Shown here in pieces: positions 48,228 to 57,964 of a DNA stretch of 64,000 nt. The stretch's first letter is position 1, and each line of letters starts with the position of its first letter. Below the pieces are notes generated by a model that ran no database searches, was not told where the DNA came from, and was given only the letters and a program-made list of their open reading frames with translations. Source of the DNA: Chelydra serpentina (taxonomy: Eukaryota; Chordata; Testudines; Chelydridae). A program made the translations under genes and the position numbers. The stretch is taken from contig JBAIAC010000059.1 of NCBI GenBank assembly GCA_037349315.1, forward strand, positions 18,260,501 through 18,324,500. The letters run 5' to 3'.

Positions 48228-48480
48228 GAAGATAGCAAAGGGATTAATTAATGCAGCCAGATGAGTCATCAGTCCATAGGAGTTCAGTAGCCCCTGAAAG
48301 GAACTTGGTGGATTCTTTTTTTCAGGAACTGGGGTACCCACGGTGGCCTTGGCCTTTACTAGTAACTTGTGAAGACAACACACATCAGTTTTGTGACCAC
48401 GATATTCTATGGAGTGCTGCAAAAAAAATCACATTTGTCCTCCAGTATGCAAGGCGGAATCAGGAGACATCTGCTCCTGC
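48228..48480 (-). pseudogene. Ty3/gypsy-type pol (RT C-terminal) remnant
   Basis: The minus strand reads ILEDKCDFF and HSIEYRGHKTD, then after a gap TPVPEKKN and SFQGLLNSYG. This is the order at the end of gypsy RT (L-K-x-x-K-C-x-F, then V-x-Y-L-G-H, then P-x-P-x-N, then F-L-G-L-x-N-Y-Y), just before RNase H. It lies upstream of gag in transcription sense, the reverse of the normal gag-pol order, so the locus is rearranged or composite. Frames are broken. Confidence 0.72.
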
Positions 48481-48489
48481 TCTTGTTCT

Positions 48490-49880
48490 TGTCCAGCTCT
48501 AGAATGTCACTCAAACAGCATTTCAGTGGAGCTAGGTGAATTGACATCAGCTGAGGATCTGATCCAGTAACTTTAATGGTGTCCCATAAGCACTCAGCCA
48601 TGGCCAATAATCCCCCTTTGCTCTCAGATTCTGTCTGGCTGCACCTCAGTCGGATTTCCTTGCACATAGTTACTGGCAATCTTAACTTTCTCTCTCAGGG
48701 TGTAGCCCCTCTATGTTTGAAAGCTTCTTTTCTCTCCAAGGAGCTTCTGACTTTTACTACATGGTGGTGGAGTCTTTGGAATTATGGCTCAGTCAGACTG
48801 GTTTCATCCTCCTAGCACTAGGAAACTGGGCATTCGTTTCTCTTTGGCATTTCTGTTTGCACAGTCCAATCTTCCCGTGGCTCTTTCCCCAGCAGCAGGG
48901 CATTTATGGTGCCTGGCCTCCAAAACACAGATTTAAGATGGCTGCTGCCATCCCATAACGTTTAAAAGTAAACTGATAAAGATAACTGTTCAATCCATAG
49001 AAAGTCACATAGTTTCATAGTATTATCCCCCTTAAAGGAACCATATCTTGTTGTTTCCTTCTGTGGATCTCAGGGTGCCCAACACTAACAAGGAGCTTTA
49101 TCCGGCTCCCACTGACTTCCCAAATCACTACTGCCACGGCAGGATAATACCCAGGCATGTCCCTTTGCTGCTGATAGCTCATTAACTACAAAACCTTGCT
49201 GGAGCCAGTCGCTCACAGGTCACACATATGGCCAGTTTTAGTAGGCTGTTTGATTTTGTACATGATTTATATTATTTCACATCTCAAAGGGTATCCCACA
49301 ATATTTTTAAAGTTTTCAAAACCATGCAATGGAAACAGAGAGAACTAAAATGACATTTACCCAGTCCCAGCAGGGTTTTGTCCTTGCTGTAACATCACCA
49401 GTACTCGGACACTACTTTCCAAGAGTGGCCAATGACTTGGGTGGGGTTGATCGTGTAGGTATGAGAAACAAGAATCATTATATGTGTATATGGGCCTGGC
49501 TTTCAAAGCAGCCAGCCATTTTTGTGGGCAGAGTATTATGTCTACAATTAATTATGCCTATAGTTTTCCAACGTTTTCCTGGTACTTCAATATAGCCACA
49601 CAATATTGGGTGTAAGATTTTCATGGCAAAAATCTAGCTTGAAACTTAGAATCACATTGTACTGAATGCCCTTTGGCATGGTTTATGAGGCACTTGAAAC
49701 AAACCACTCTTTTGTAAAAAGATGTGCAGTTCCCCCTTACGTCAGTGGACTGAGTTCTCAAAGTCAGGTATATGCAAATACATGCTTATATTTGCATGTG
49801 CCTCACCTACAGGTAACTGGTGTGTGAATTTAAGTCAGTATTTGCACAAGAACATGGCCAGATAAGTACACAGACCTGAG
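48490..49880. other. No recognisable gene
   Basis: A short MITE-like arm (GACATCAGCTGAGGATCTGATCC near 48543-48565) mirrors CCAGATGCTCAGCTGGTGTC at 48145-48164, so an old palindromic element may be split here. Otherwise no feature is recognised. Confidence 0.35.
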
Positions 49881-49889
49881 TTTTGCACA

Positions 49890-49935
49890 CATGTATATAT
49901 ACATATACATATACATATACACACACATATACCCA
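49890..49935. repeat. (ATACAT)n / (CA)n microsatellite
   Basis: Repeated TATACATATACATATACA units followed by ACACACATATAC. Confidence 0.85.
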
Positions 49936-50094
49936 CCTCACTTTAAAAATCTGGCCCAGTATGTGAGTAAATGTTAAACATAATAAAAATAACAAGACAC
50001 AGACAGGCAACAGAATTAAGAACTACAGCCATCTGGGTTCTTGTAATCAATGACATCAAGGGATTGCTTAGGTAATACACTGATGGTTTTTAAA

Positions 50095-50205
50095 TGAGCT
50101 GTAACCACTCAGGAAAAAGATCCAGGCGTCATTGCAGACAGCTCAATGAAAACATCTGTTCAGTGCACAGAGCCCAGCAAAAAAGCAACCAAAATATTAC
50201 TTTGA
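50095..50205 (+). mobile_element. CR1-clade LINE ORF2 C-terminal fragment
   Basis: CCACTCAGGAAAAAGATCC leads a frame reading KDPGVIADSSMKTSVQC and KKATK. This parallels the K-D-L-G-V-x-V-D ... Q-C-x-x-x-x-K-K-A-N region of CR1-type ORF2. A short, dead fragment. Confidence 0.65.
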
Positions 50206-50209
50206 ATGG

Positions 50210-51668
50210 GGCAGACAACAATACAAAAAATAATTTAATGCATAGTGGGCATCCTTAGAAAAGATTATAGTTTCTTTGTAACTAAGTGATACTCCTGAAG
50301 TATTCACAGATTTCCTTAGGTATTTTCTACACAAAGGAAAAAGAGAATTTCAGATACTGTGAATACACAGAAAACATTAAGGCAAATATAAGGTAAAACT
50401 GTACAGTGTTTAATGGCAACCACTGTATTAAATGTGCATGAGTATGGCTGGGTGAATATGCTCCTCTGTCAGGAAACGTGGCTGTGGGTATGTCTGTGAG
50501 CGTGGCAATAAGTGTGTTTGTGGACCAGGATGTGCATTTCTGCCCTGTCAAAGGTACGTAGGGGTTGTATGTGCATGTGGGTGTGTTTCAGTTTGTGACT
50601 GTGAATGGGCATTTCTATGGCATAGGTGGGTCTCTGTACAGATCTTTGTGCAAATATTCACAAGTGCATTCCCCACTAGGCATGTTTAGAGTACCACAGC
50701 TGTGCGTGTGTCATCAGTGAGTGCATCTAGAGTGGTTTCACCAATAGTGAGAAGAGGGACCCCTCAGGGCACAAAGCAAAAGTCCCAATGTGTGCTCCCT
50801 TTAAATATGAGCTTATGGCCCTTCAGAACATCCACCTTGATGACTTTCCCCCAAACAGCTACTGGGCAAGAGGAGTAACAAGGGCCAAATCCTCATGTTG
50901 GGTAAAACTGGCATTGGATTTCTTGCCTCTTTGTGCTTATTAATCATCCAGGAAAGGCAATTCCTCTCCACATGCCTCCTACTCCAACCCCCATCTGCAC
51001 TCCTTTCCCCACGTCTCCCCAGCGTACAAGCAGCACTACCCAACTACAATACTCACAAGTAACAACACGATACAGCAACAGAATCATGTGTTGTTTAGGG
51101 AAGGCAACTGCAGCCAGCATTCCAAGGAGCACAGTACATGCTGTATATTCTAGTGCCGTTAGACTCCACGGATGAATTTTTCCTGTGTTTTGGGAGTGGG
51201 GGGAGGGGAGAAACAGACCGAGCTTTGTGGAATTCTTTTAAGAGTGTGTGCGCGACTGTATAAAAGAACATTTTTTTCTGCCCTTGAAAAGACAATATTA
51301 TTTCACACAGGCCCATTTCCAAGAGCAGTCGAGCTGTTTCTAAATGATCCAGTGCCTGGGATGAAGCAGAGATGCCGGGGAAACCCTCTCGCCGCATGCG
51401 ACATGGAAATTCCTTGACCTCAGCGGGAAAGCAGAGCTACTTGCACGCAACCAGCCAAAGGAAAAAAATATTGAGGTGGAAGAAGTGGACAGAGGCAGGT
51501 GTGTTGGGGAGGAGGAACAACCCGCCTTTTACGGGCAAAGGGAGTGCTCGTCTGACAAGCCATGTGTTTGTGACCAAGTTGCAAGGACAAGATGGACAGG
51601 GTTGTGAACAGGATGGGGTGGCGGTTAGGGCAGTGAGAAACAAGTCATAAAAAGGAAAGCCAACCAAA
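50210..51668. other. No recognisable gene
   Basis: Unique-looking DNA. Overlapping short frames only. Confidence 0.4.
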
Positions 51669-51673
51669 ATGCC

Positions 51674-52510
51674 TGTCACAGGGGCTCGGCGTGACGAACG
51701 GGGCCACCCCTGTTTGCCCAGTGAGGGGTTCAGCCACCTTGTCGCACAGTTGCAGGATTTCCTGTTGGGTCAAACAATAACAATCGGGGTATCTCAGGAC
51801 CCCCGGGGGGCAGAGCAACCAACCTGTCCGTAACCCCTCGGGCAGGGCAGAGCAAGGCAAACACTCAGTCTAGGGCTCCTGAGCCTCCTGGCTGGGGCAG
51901 ACAGTAGCAATGGGTGGGAGGGGCTCTGACCCTCTAGGCAGAGCAGAGTAACAATCAGTCTGTAGCCCCAGAGGCGGGGCAGAGCACTCAGTCTGGAGCT
52001 CTGGCCCTGTGGCCAGGGCAGAGCAAACACACTGTCTTTGGCGGAAGTCCCTGGTAGCCACAACTAGTGGCAAGTGCAGGAGGGGAGAGAGTAGGGGAAC
52101 CCGGGCCCACCCTACTCCACCAGGTTCCAACCAAGGGCCCTATGGAGCTGGTAAACGCCCTATAAAGGGTTCAGGCATCGGCTCCTAACACATCCCCTGG
52201 GTCATTTCCTACCAAAAAGCCCATCTCGAGCATTTTCTTGGCTGGCAGTAGCTTGGCATCCCAGTCAGTCTCTGTAGTTAGTTAGTCGTCCGCAGTGTAA
52301 TCTGGGTCCACAGTCCCTACAGACTGCAGAGTTGACAGTTCCTCAGCAGAAGCCTGCAGCACATGCCCTTCCTCTTCCTCCACCAGCCCCGACTGAGCTG
52401 GGCTGCCTTCTTTTATCTGTCCCTTCACCTGGAGCATGCACAACAGGAGTGAGGGGTCGTGGTCTCCTTGGGCCACAGTGATTGGTGCAGGGTTGATACA
52501 CTCCATCACA
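51674..52510. mobile_element. Solo LTR with perfect 5-bp target duplication
   Basis: It begins TGTCACAGGGGC and ends CTCCATCACA, an 837-bp TG...CA unit with inverted TGTCACA / ATCACA-like ends. It is flanked by ATGCC at 51669-51673 and 52511-52515. Five-base duplications fit a retroviral or gypsy-type integrase. A minisatellite occupies about 51785-52045. A TATAAAG near 52161 could mark a plus-strand promoter, but orientation is unsure. Confidence 0.82.
51785..52045. repeat. Minisatellite inside the LTR (GGGCAGAGCA units)
   Basis: About five to six imperfect units of 40-55 bp. Each contains a GGGCAGAGCA-like core, a CAGTCTG/CAGTCTA word and a CCTGAG/CTCTGACC word. Confidence 0.75.
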
Positions 52511-52564
52511 ATGCCAAGCAAAGAATTCTGACTCACGCCTCCTTCTCCACACTGGGTCCATAGC

Positions 52565-52632
52565 CTGAGCTAGGGTAAACTTGCATTGAAGTCAATGGAG
52601 CCACATTGACTTACACCAGCTGAGGATCTGGC
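52565..52632. repeat. Palindromic MITE relic
   Basis: CTGAGCTAGGGTAAACTTGC, TTGAAGTCAATGGAGCCACA and TTACACCAGCTGAGGATC. It abuts the left end of the DIRS-like element. Confidence 0.65.
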
Positions 52633-52636
52633 AGCA

Positions 52637-52990
52637 ACTTGAGTTCTTTGAGCTATTTTGCCCCTCGAGGTGCTACACTACTGGTGCATGCATGGCAGTG
52701 CATCTCTGATCAGAGATTTTTGGTAGCAGTGTCCATGTGATCCTCACCTGTGTTCTGTACACCCTCATTGTGGACCTGCTGCCACTCCAGTTCCTTCTCC
52801 ACTGTGAAATATGGCTTAATGCTGGCACTCCAAAGCAGAGGGAAAGGAAGGCAGACAGTGGAGCACCCATAAGGACAAAACATCTTGAAGAACTCACCTT
52901 GCTGTATCAAGTAATCATCAATCCTTCTTTGAGTAATTATCCTTATGGATGCTCCACTTCAGGTGACTTCCAAGCAGTGCCCAGACTAAG
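52637..52990. repeat. Left terminal region of the DIRS-like element (repeated end motif)
   Basis: The end motif appears three times. A divergent copy is at about 52645-52680 (AGTTCTTTGAGC...GAGGTGCTACAC). An inverted copy is at about 52859-52900 (GTGGAGCACCCATAAGGACA). A direct copy is at about 52927-52965 (CTTTGAGTAATTATCCTTAT then GGATGCTCCACTTCAGG). Either two element ends lie head-to-head or the terminal region was duplicated. Confidence 0.65.
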
Positions 52991-53009
52991 GGGTCGGGTG
53001 CTGAGGAGT

Positions 53010-53520
53010 CCTGTCTAGTACAGATTGGAGAACAGCTATCCCAAAAGCTGCATCAGACCTGCAAGCATACACTGCGGCAGAGTGCTGGGAAAAGCAGTGA
53101 ACAGATGACCAGGTGGCAGCTTTACAGCTGTCTTTGTTGGGGAGATTCATGAGCCAAGTAAGAGAGGTGGGCCCTAGTGGATGGGCAGTCACCTCAGCGG
53201 GAGGAAAAACAAAAACAACGAGGAGTACTAGTGACACCTTAGAGACTACACATTTATTTGGACATAAGCTTAGTCTCTAAGGTGCCACTAGTACTCCTCG
53301 TTGTTTTTGTTTTTGCTGATACAGACTAACATGGCTACCACTCTGAAACCTCTCAGCGGGAGGGTGCATTCTAGAGAGTTCATAGCAGGACAAAAAGCAG
53401 CCCAAGCCCCATTTGGATAGTCATGGGATAGAAATAGAGGTTCCACTCATTCTGTCTATGAAGGAGATGAAAAGCTTAGAAGAGGCTATGAAGGATCAAA
53501 TTCTTTCTAGGTAGTCACGA
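53010..53520 (-). pseudogene. DIRS-type tyrosine recombinase, C-terminal remnant
   Basis: The minus strand reads LSKW and CYE (about 53460-53380), then, beyond the 53205-53351 insertion, PAEVTAHPLG and CKAATWSSVHCF. It ends with DAAFGIAVLQSV. This is the end of the DIRS recombinase: the box containing H-x-x-R, then the A-x-W-S-S-x-x-T-F segment that carries the tyrosine region. The expected H-S-T-R reads H-P-L-G, so the catalytic arginine is lost, and the expected tyrosine after the H-F block is not evident. This enzyme would have integrated the circular cDNA of the element. Non-functional. Confidence 0.72.
53205..53351 (-). mobile_element. Inverted-repeat retroelement, shortened second copy
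   Basis: A 147-bp unit with a 12-bp perfect duplication, CTCAGCGGGAGG, at 53193-53204 and 53352-53363. On the minus strand it starts AGGTTTCAGAGTGGTAGCC, TGTTAGTCTGTATCAGC and ends in a GTTTTTGTTTTT stretch. Two arms (ACGAGGAGTACTAGTG... and its complement) pair over about 60 bp. The loop and hammerhead-like core of the 13753 copy are missing. It interrupts the DIRS recombinase remnant. Confidence 0.85.
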
Positions 53521-53523
53521 CAT

Positions 53524-53700
53524 GGGGGGAGGGATAGTTCAGTGGTTTGAGCATTGGCCTGCTAAACCCAGGGTTGTGAGTTCAATCCTTAAGGGGGCCA
53601 TTTAGGGATCTGGGGCAAAAATTGGGGATTGGTCCTGCTTTGAGCAGGGGGTTGGACTAGATGACCTCCTAAGGTCCCTTCCAACCCTGATATTCTATGA
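53524..53700 (+). mobile_element. Cry-type tRNA-derived SINE with CR1 tail
   Basis: An A-box TAGTTCAGTGG (53535-53545) and a B-box-like GTGAGTTCAATCC (53576-53588) mark a tRNA-derived Pol III promoter. The body GGGGCCATTTAGGGATCTGG-like segment leads to GGGTTGGACTAGATGACCTC and a TATTCTATGA end, the CR1 3' end used for mobilisation by CR1. This arrangement is known for the turtle Pol III SINE family and is the best taxonomic marker here. Target duplication not seen. Confidence 0.88.
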
Positions 53701-54199
53701 AAGTTCTATCTATGTTCTAGTCCCTCCAACATCAAGAGTGTGTAGACTAGCTTCTTTCCAAGAGCTGTGTGATTAGGGTAGAATATGGGTAATAGAATGT
53801 CATGGAGAAATCAGAGGAGATCTTGGAGAGAAAACAAAGGTGGAGACAAAGAGTCACTTTACCCTGATAAAACCTGGTGTAGGATGGATCTGCCAGAAGA
53901 GCTACCAGCTGTGAAATGGACTTCAAAGGAACTTAGCTACAAACCTATAGTCTTTACATTTAATGGGTAATCTAAAATCTGTATTATATGAAGATTAGAG
54001 GGAAACAATCATGCTGGGAGCACCAGTAGTGGAATCACATCCATTTATGAAGTCTTCCTCACTGGCGGTTTCCTTTTCAACCCTATGTTCTGCACTTCAA
54101 AATGAACAATCCATTCCTATGCCCGAGAGCCATCCAAGAGCCAGGCCTTGAGATATAGTGTGGGTAGATTGGGGTGAATAGTTTTCCCAGAGAGGTTCC

Positions 54200-54501
54200 C
54201 TTGAGCCAGCAAGTTTGTTGTCAGTGGCAGGTGAAGAGGTGGCCAAAGTGACAGTCAAATCAAGTCTCAGAATCAGACCTCTCTTGGGTAGGTTGATTTT
54301 GGATTTGTCCTTTATTATCTTTTTCAGGCCTTTGAGAAGCAGTGGTGTGGAAGGATAGGTATACAGCAGGAGCCAGTTGCGTAGGCACGAAAAGACTACC
54401 ACTGCTGTCTCAGCTGGGCAGCCACCACCGAAAGGACCTTTGTGAAGCATCTTGAGACAGTCAAGAGGCTGAATGGAAGCATCCACTATTGATATTTGTG
54501 A
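54200..54501 (-). pseudogene. DIRS-type reverse transcriptase remnant, downstream part
   Basis: On the minus strand, one frame reads CFTKVLSVVAAQLRQQW, the RT segment before the active site. A frameshift then gives VVVFSCLRNWLL where F-P-Y-L-D-D-W-L-L is expected, so both catalytic aspartates are replaced. SKINLPKRGLI follows, corresponding to the G-x-x-I-N-x-x-K-S segment. It continues from 55069-55420 across the inserted LTR. Dead. Confidence 0.7.
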
Positions 54502-54506
54502 CCCAC

Positions 54507-55068
54507 TGTCACGGAGTATAGGGGAGTCCGGCCCTGCACCCCTCTTCCCCGGATTCACTGGGAGTCTCAGCCAGCCAGTAGAACAGAAGGTTTATTAGAG
54601 ATGCCAGGAACACAGTCCAACCAGAGCTTGCCAGTACATCCAGGACCCCTCAGTCGGGTCCTTCCGGGGGGCAGGGAGCTTAGACCCCAGCCTGGGGGCT
54701 CCCTGCATTTCGCCCCACAGCTCCAAATGGGGCAGGGAGGCCACACCCTGTCTGCCCCCCTCCCTTCCTCTTCCCAAGCCAGCTCCAAACTGAAAACTAT
54801 CCAGCCCCTCCTCCCCCTTTGTCTGCTTCCCGGGCCAGGAGGTCACCTGATCCCTTTGTTCGAACACCTTCAGCTCATACCTTTGCAGGGGAGAGCCCGG
54901 GGCCATCGGTTGCTAGACCGAGTGTCAGCCCTTCTCGGTGTCCAGGCCCCTCTGTAACACTCATGCATCCTTGTTCCACCACCTAGAAACTCAAGCACTG
55001 CATAGGGGAAACCGAGGCACCCACACAGTACTCAGGGAAAACCTTAACAACAGTCCTAGTTCGTCACA
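54507..55068 (-). mobile_element. Solo LTR inserted in the DIRS RT region
   Basis: 562 bp from TGTCACGGAGTA to AGTTCGTCACA, flanked by a perfect 5-bp duplication CCCAC at 54502-54506 and 55069-55073. The minus strand has an AATAAA (TTTATT at about 54592-54597) near what would be its 3' part. I recognise it as an abundant chelonian LTR type. The 118-codon plus frame at 54601-54957 is a chance frame. Confidence 0.88.
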
Positions 55069-55420
55069 CCCACCATGAACCTGAGGAAGTGCTTGTGAGC
55101 TGGATACACTGCTATGTAAAAGTATGCATCCTAGAGATTGAGGGTCATAAATCAATCCCCTGGATCTAGAGATGATATAATTGCTGCTAAGATTGCCATC
55201 CTGAACATAAGAGTCTGGATGAATATGTTAAGTGTGCTGAGGTCCAAAATCAGTCTCCACACCCCCTTTTTTCTTGGGTACCAGGAAGGATCTGGAGTAG
55301 AAGCCTTTCCCAATATAGGGAGGGGAAGCTGGCTTTATCACAACCAGTTATTTCCTATCTTAGGAGACCTTCATGAGATGGGTCCCTGAAGAGTAGTGGG
55401 GAGGGATGGAGATGAAGTGA
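55069..55420 (-). pseudogene. DIRS-type reverse transcriptase remnant, upstream part
   Basis: Minus-strand reading with frame changes gives KAGFYSRSFLVPKKKGG (about 55330-55260), the N-terminal finger motif G-F-Y-S-R-x-F-x-V-P-K-K. LILDLSTLNIF follows, and then LNL-stop-DAYFYIAVYPAHK (about 55145-55090), where D-L-K-D-A-Y-F-H-I is expected. It reaches F-L-R-F-M at the edge of the LTR insertion. A stop replaces the lysine of the DLKDAY motif, so it is inactive. Confidence 0.78.
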
Positions 55421-55659
55421 ATGGCATATCCTGATATGATGCTTGCTAGCACCCATCTGCTCTATGTGATTCGTTACCATGAATGCTTGAAATGGGAAAG
55501 ACAATCCCCAAAAGGTGGGGAGGTAGAAAATAGAAGGGTGATGCAGCATAAGATCCAGATGGCAGAATGACTTGTGGCTATTGACCAATAACCAAAATGG
55601 CTGCTTTGTAGAGGTTGATGGCTGGATGACTATAGCTAAGATCAATGGTCTTTTCCTTT

Positions 55660-57560
55660 GGAACCTAGGTCTTTCCCTAGGTGGTTCTATAGCTCTGTGG
55701 TATGTTGGAAACTGGACCAGACTGGACCTTTGGGCTGTAAGATCTGCTATATCTTCTTTTGGCGGCAGAAGTGTAAATTCTCAAGGACTGAAGAATTGCT
55801 CTGGAGCTCTTTAAAGAACAGAGGGATTCATCCATGGTGTTGCTGAATAGCTTGGGACCCTCACATGGAAGATCCTCCACTATGTTCTGGATCTCCCTCT
55901 GGACTCCAGAGGACTGTAAGCAGGATACACGGCGCATTACTATGGTCATCGTCATAGACCAAGAGAGGCTGTGTCTGCCACATCCAAAGATGCCTGTGAT
56001 TGGGCCTTGGCGCGTAGTTGTCCTTCAATGATGAGAACCTAGAACTGGTCTCTTTGTTCTTGTGGGAGATATTCAACAAAACGAGTGAATTTCTTGTAGT
56101 TTGTGTAGTCATGTTTAGCAATCAGGGCTTGGTAATTTGCTACCCTGAATTGTAAAGAGACCAAGGAATAACTTTTAGGCACTTACATTTCTTTTTCATG
56201 TGGGATGGACCAGGAATGATGTTGTTTGTTTCTTTCATTCAGAGCATCAACCACGAAGGAATTTAGGACAGGATGGGGGAATTGGTATTGTGTGCCTTTG
56301 GAGGGTGAAAAATATTTCTTGTCCACCCGTTTGCAAGTGGGAGGAACGGTGGCTGGCATTTGCCATACTATTCTGGTTGGCTCTAGCAAGGCATCATTTA
56401 TTGGCAGGGCTGCCCTGCCCAAGTAGGTGGTACGAAGGCTATCCCTCACCTCAGGCTATGCTGTGACTCCTCCTGCACATCTTCCAGAGGGATTTGCAGA
56501 GGCTCTGCTATTCTTTTCGTGAGGTCTTGGTCATACCAAAAAGACTGTTGAGGGGCTTGCAAGTGCCTGTTTCCTGATGACCCTCTTTCAGAAAAGGCTT
56601 CTGGGGAGGGGTGTCTGAATGGGTAGGTGGTGGAACCCTGAATGGAAATCTCCAAGTCAGAAGAGGGGAGCTGATCTTGTTGGCATCGCACAGTGCATCA
56701 GTGCCAGAGGAGAGCATGAGCCCACAAGGTTTCCTGTCCCACCCGTCACCGGGGGGGAACCAGTCTCCTCAGAGACTAGGAGCTCCCTCGGCAATGGGAT
56801 CTGCTCAGTAATAGGGAGGCAGGACATTGGAACGCCAAGTCGACCACAGTTGAAGCCATTGGTACCAAAGATGACAAAGGACTGTGATTAGACTGCTCCT
56901 TGTGCTTGTGCCCTGCTGGAGTGACAGGTACAGGGAAACTGGTGCCAGCACTGACCTCTCTGAGATGGTGGAGTCCTTTTGCCTGGCCAGTTCCAAGCCA
57001 GGTACTGCTGTTGGTACCAATGGGGCTGCGTGCTGAGAGACTATTTGGTGTGGATAACACTAGATGTCTTTTTAGTCAGTGTTGGAGTATCTAGGACCCT
57101 CGACTGCACCCATACTGGGATGCGAGATCTTCTTGCTGACAGATTTATGAGGTGATTTACCCCTTTTCTTCTATGCCTCACTATCAGGGGACTTAGGTCT
57201 CTTCTTTTTGGAGGCCTTTGAACTAGTCTGTGGAGCTGTCCCATGGTTCTTACCCAATGGAGCCAAAGCTGTGGAAGTTGAAGAGGTGCTCAGGCTGTCT
57301 GATCTATCTGTACAAGCGGGTAGGCAGAGTTGGAGAAGAGTCTCATAGAATGCTCTGTGAGAAGCAACTTAAGCCTATCCTCCCTCAGCTTCCTGGATCT
57401 GCTCCCAAATCTGATGCAGATCTTGCACCTCGATAGATGTGTGTCTCAACCCAGACAGCGGAGACCGTCATTGAGGGGGAAAGACTTTCTGCAGGTCTGG
57501 CAGGGTGTAAAACCTGGGATTTGGGGCATATCCAGCAAGAAAAGAAAGAAAAAGAAGACA
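55660..57560 (-). pseudogene. DIRS-type gag remnant (LAP2alpha-domain relative)
   Basis: From the N-terminal side there is a zinc-binding segment near 57470-57350 (LRCLG-x-x-H-L-S-R-C-K-I-C, then RKLREDRLKLLL). PINDALLEPTRIVWQMP and KRVDKKYFSPSKGTQYQF (about 56410-56290) come next. SLQFRVANYQALIAKHDY and FTRFVEYLPQEQRDQF lie near 56160-56040. Last is MRRVSCLQSSGVQREIQNI with DLPCEGPKLFS (about 55935-55840). This order is that of DIRS1-like Gag, the family from which the vertebrate LAP2alpha C-terminal domain is thought to derive. The host gene itself is not here: the reading is frameshifted throughout and lies between DIRS terminal repeats. It would have formed the element's capsid. Confidence 0.82.
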
Positions 57561-57964
57561 AACAAAGGGAGAGATTAAGCGGAGGGGAAGAGATATGACA
57601 GCCCCCAACCACAAAAAAGGAAGGGCGGGAAGCCTGTCTAAAAAAACCAAATGTGCAAGGTAAGTTCAAAAGCAAAATAAAGATAACAATTTAAGAATAA
57701 GGTGAGGAAAGCTAGCTATGCCCAGGGTACACTAATTCTCAGAAACAGCTGCACGCCGTCTCAGGCCTCAGATGGTTGAGAAGGAACTAGAGGGACGGCA
57801 GGTTCGCCCTGCCTTACATGCCCTCAGATCAGCGCATGAGGGCACACAGCGAGAAGCCGTGGACTACATGGACACTGCTACCAAAAATCGCCAGTCAGAG
57901 GCATAGGGGTGTGTCTGAAGTGGAGTACCCATAGGGACAATTACTTGCAGAAGTAGTCCTGGTT

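Larger units (their letters stand above)
52637..57955 (-). mobile_element. Degraded DIRS1-like retroelement
   Basis: Inverted terminal repeats bound the block. The left GATTTTTGGTAGCAGTGTCC (about 52716-52735) is the reverse complement of GGACACTGCTACCAAAAATC at about 57861-57880, and the outer words (CTCCACTTCAG and its complement) also pair. Inside, on the minus strand and in canonical order, are a DIRS-type gag, reverse transcriptase motifs and a tyrosine-recombinase C-terminus. No DDE integrase or direct LTRs of its own are seen. The block contains three later insertions (53205-53351, 53524-53700, 54507-55068). Net of these it is about 4.4 kb. All frames are broken. The DIRS identification rests on the combination of gag, YR and inverted repeats. 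Confidence 0.8.

Noticed and set aside
51785..52045. Centromeric or satellite DNA
   Set aside because: The tandem units are few and confined inside an LTR with its own target duplication. This is an LTR minisatellite and not a satellite domain.
53524..53600. Possible tRNA gene (A and B box present)
   Set aside because: The boxes belong to a tRNA-derived SINE. It continues into a CR1-type tail and does not fold as a complete tRNA.
54601..54957. 118-codon plus-strand open frame
   Set aside because: It lies entirely within a solo LTR bounded by a perfect 5-bp duplication.
55660..57560. Host LAP2-like (TMPO-like) gene or processed copy
   Set aside because: The similarity is to the transposon-derived domain only. 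It is frameshifted throughout and lies between DIRS terminal repeats together with RT and recombinase remnants.
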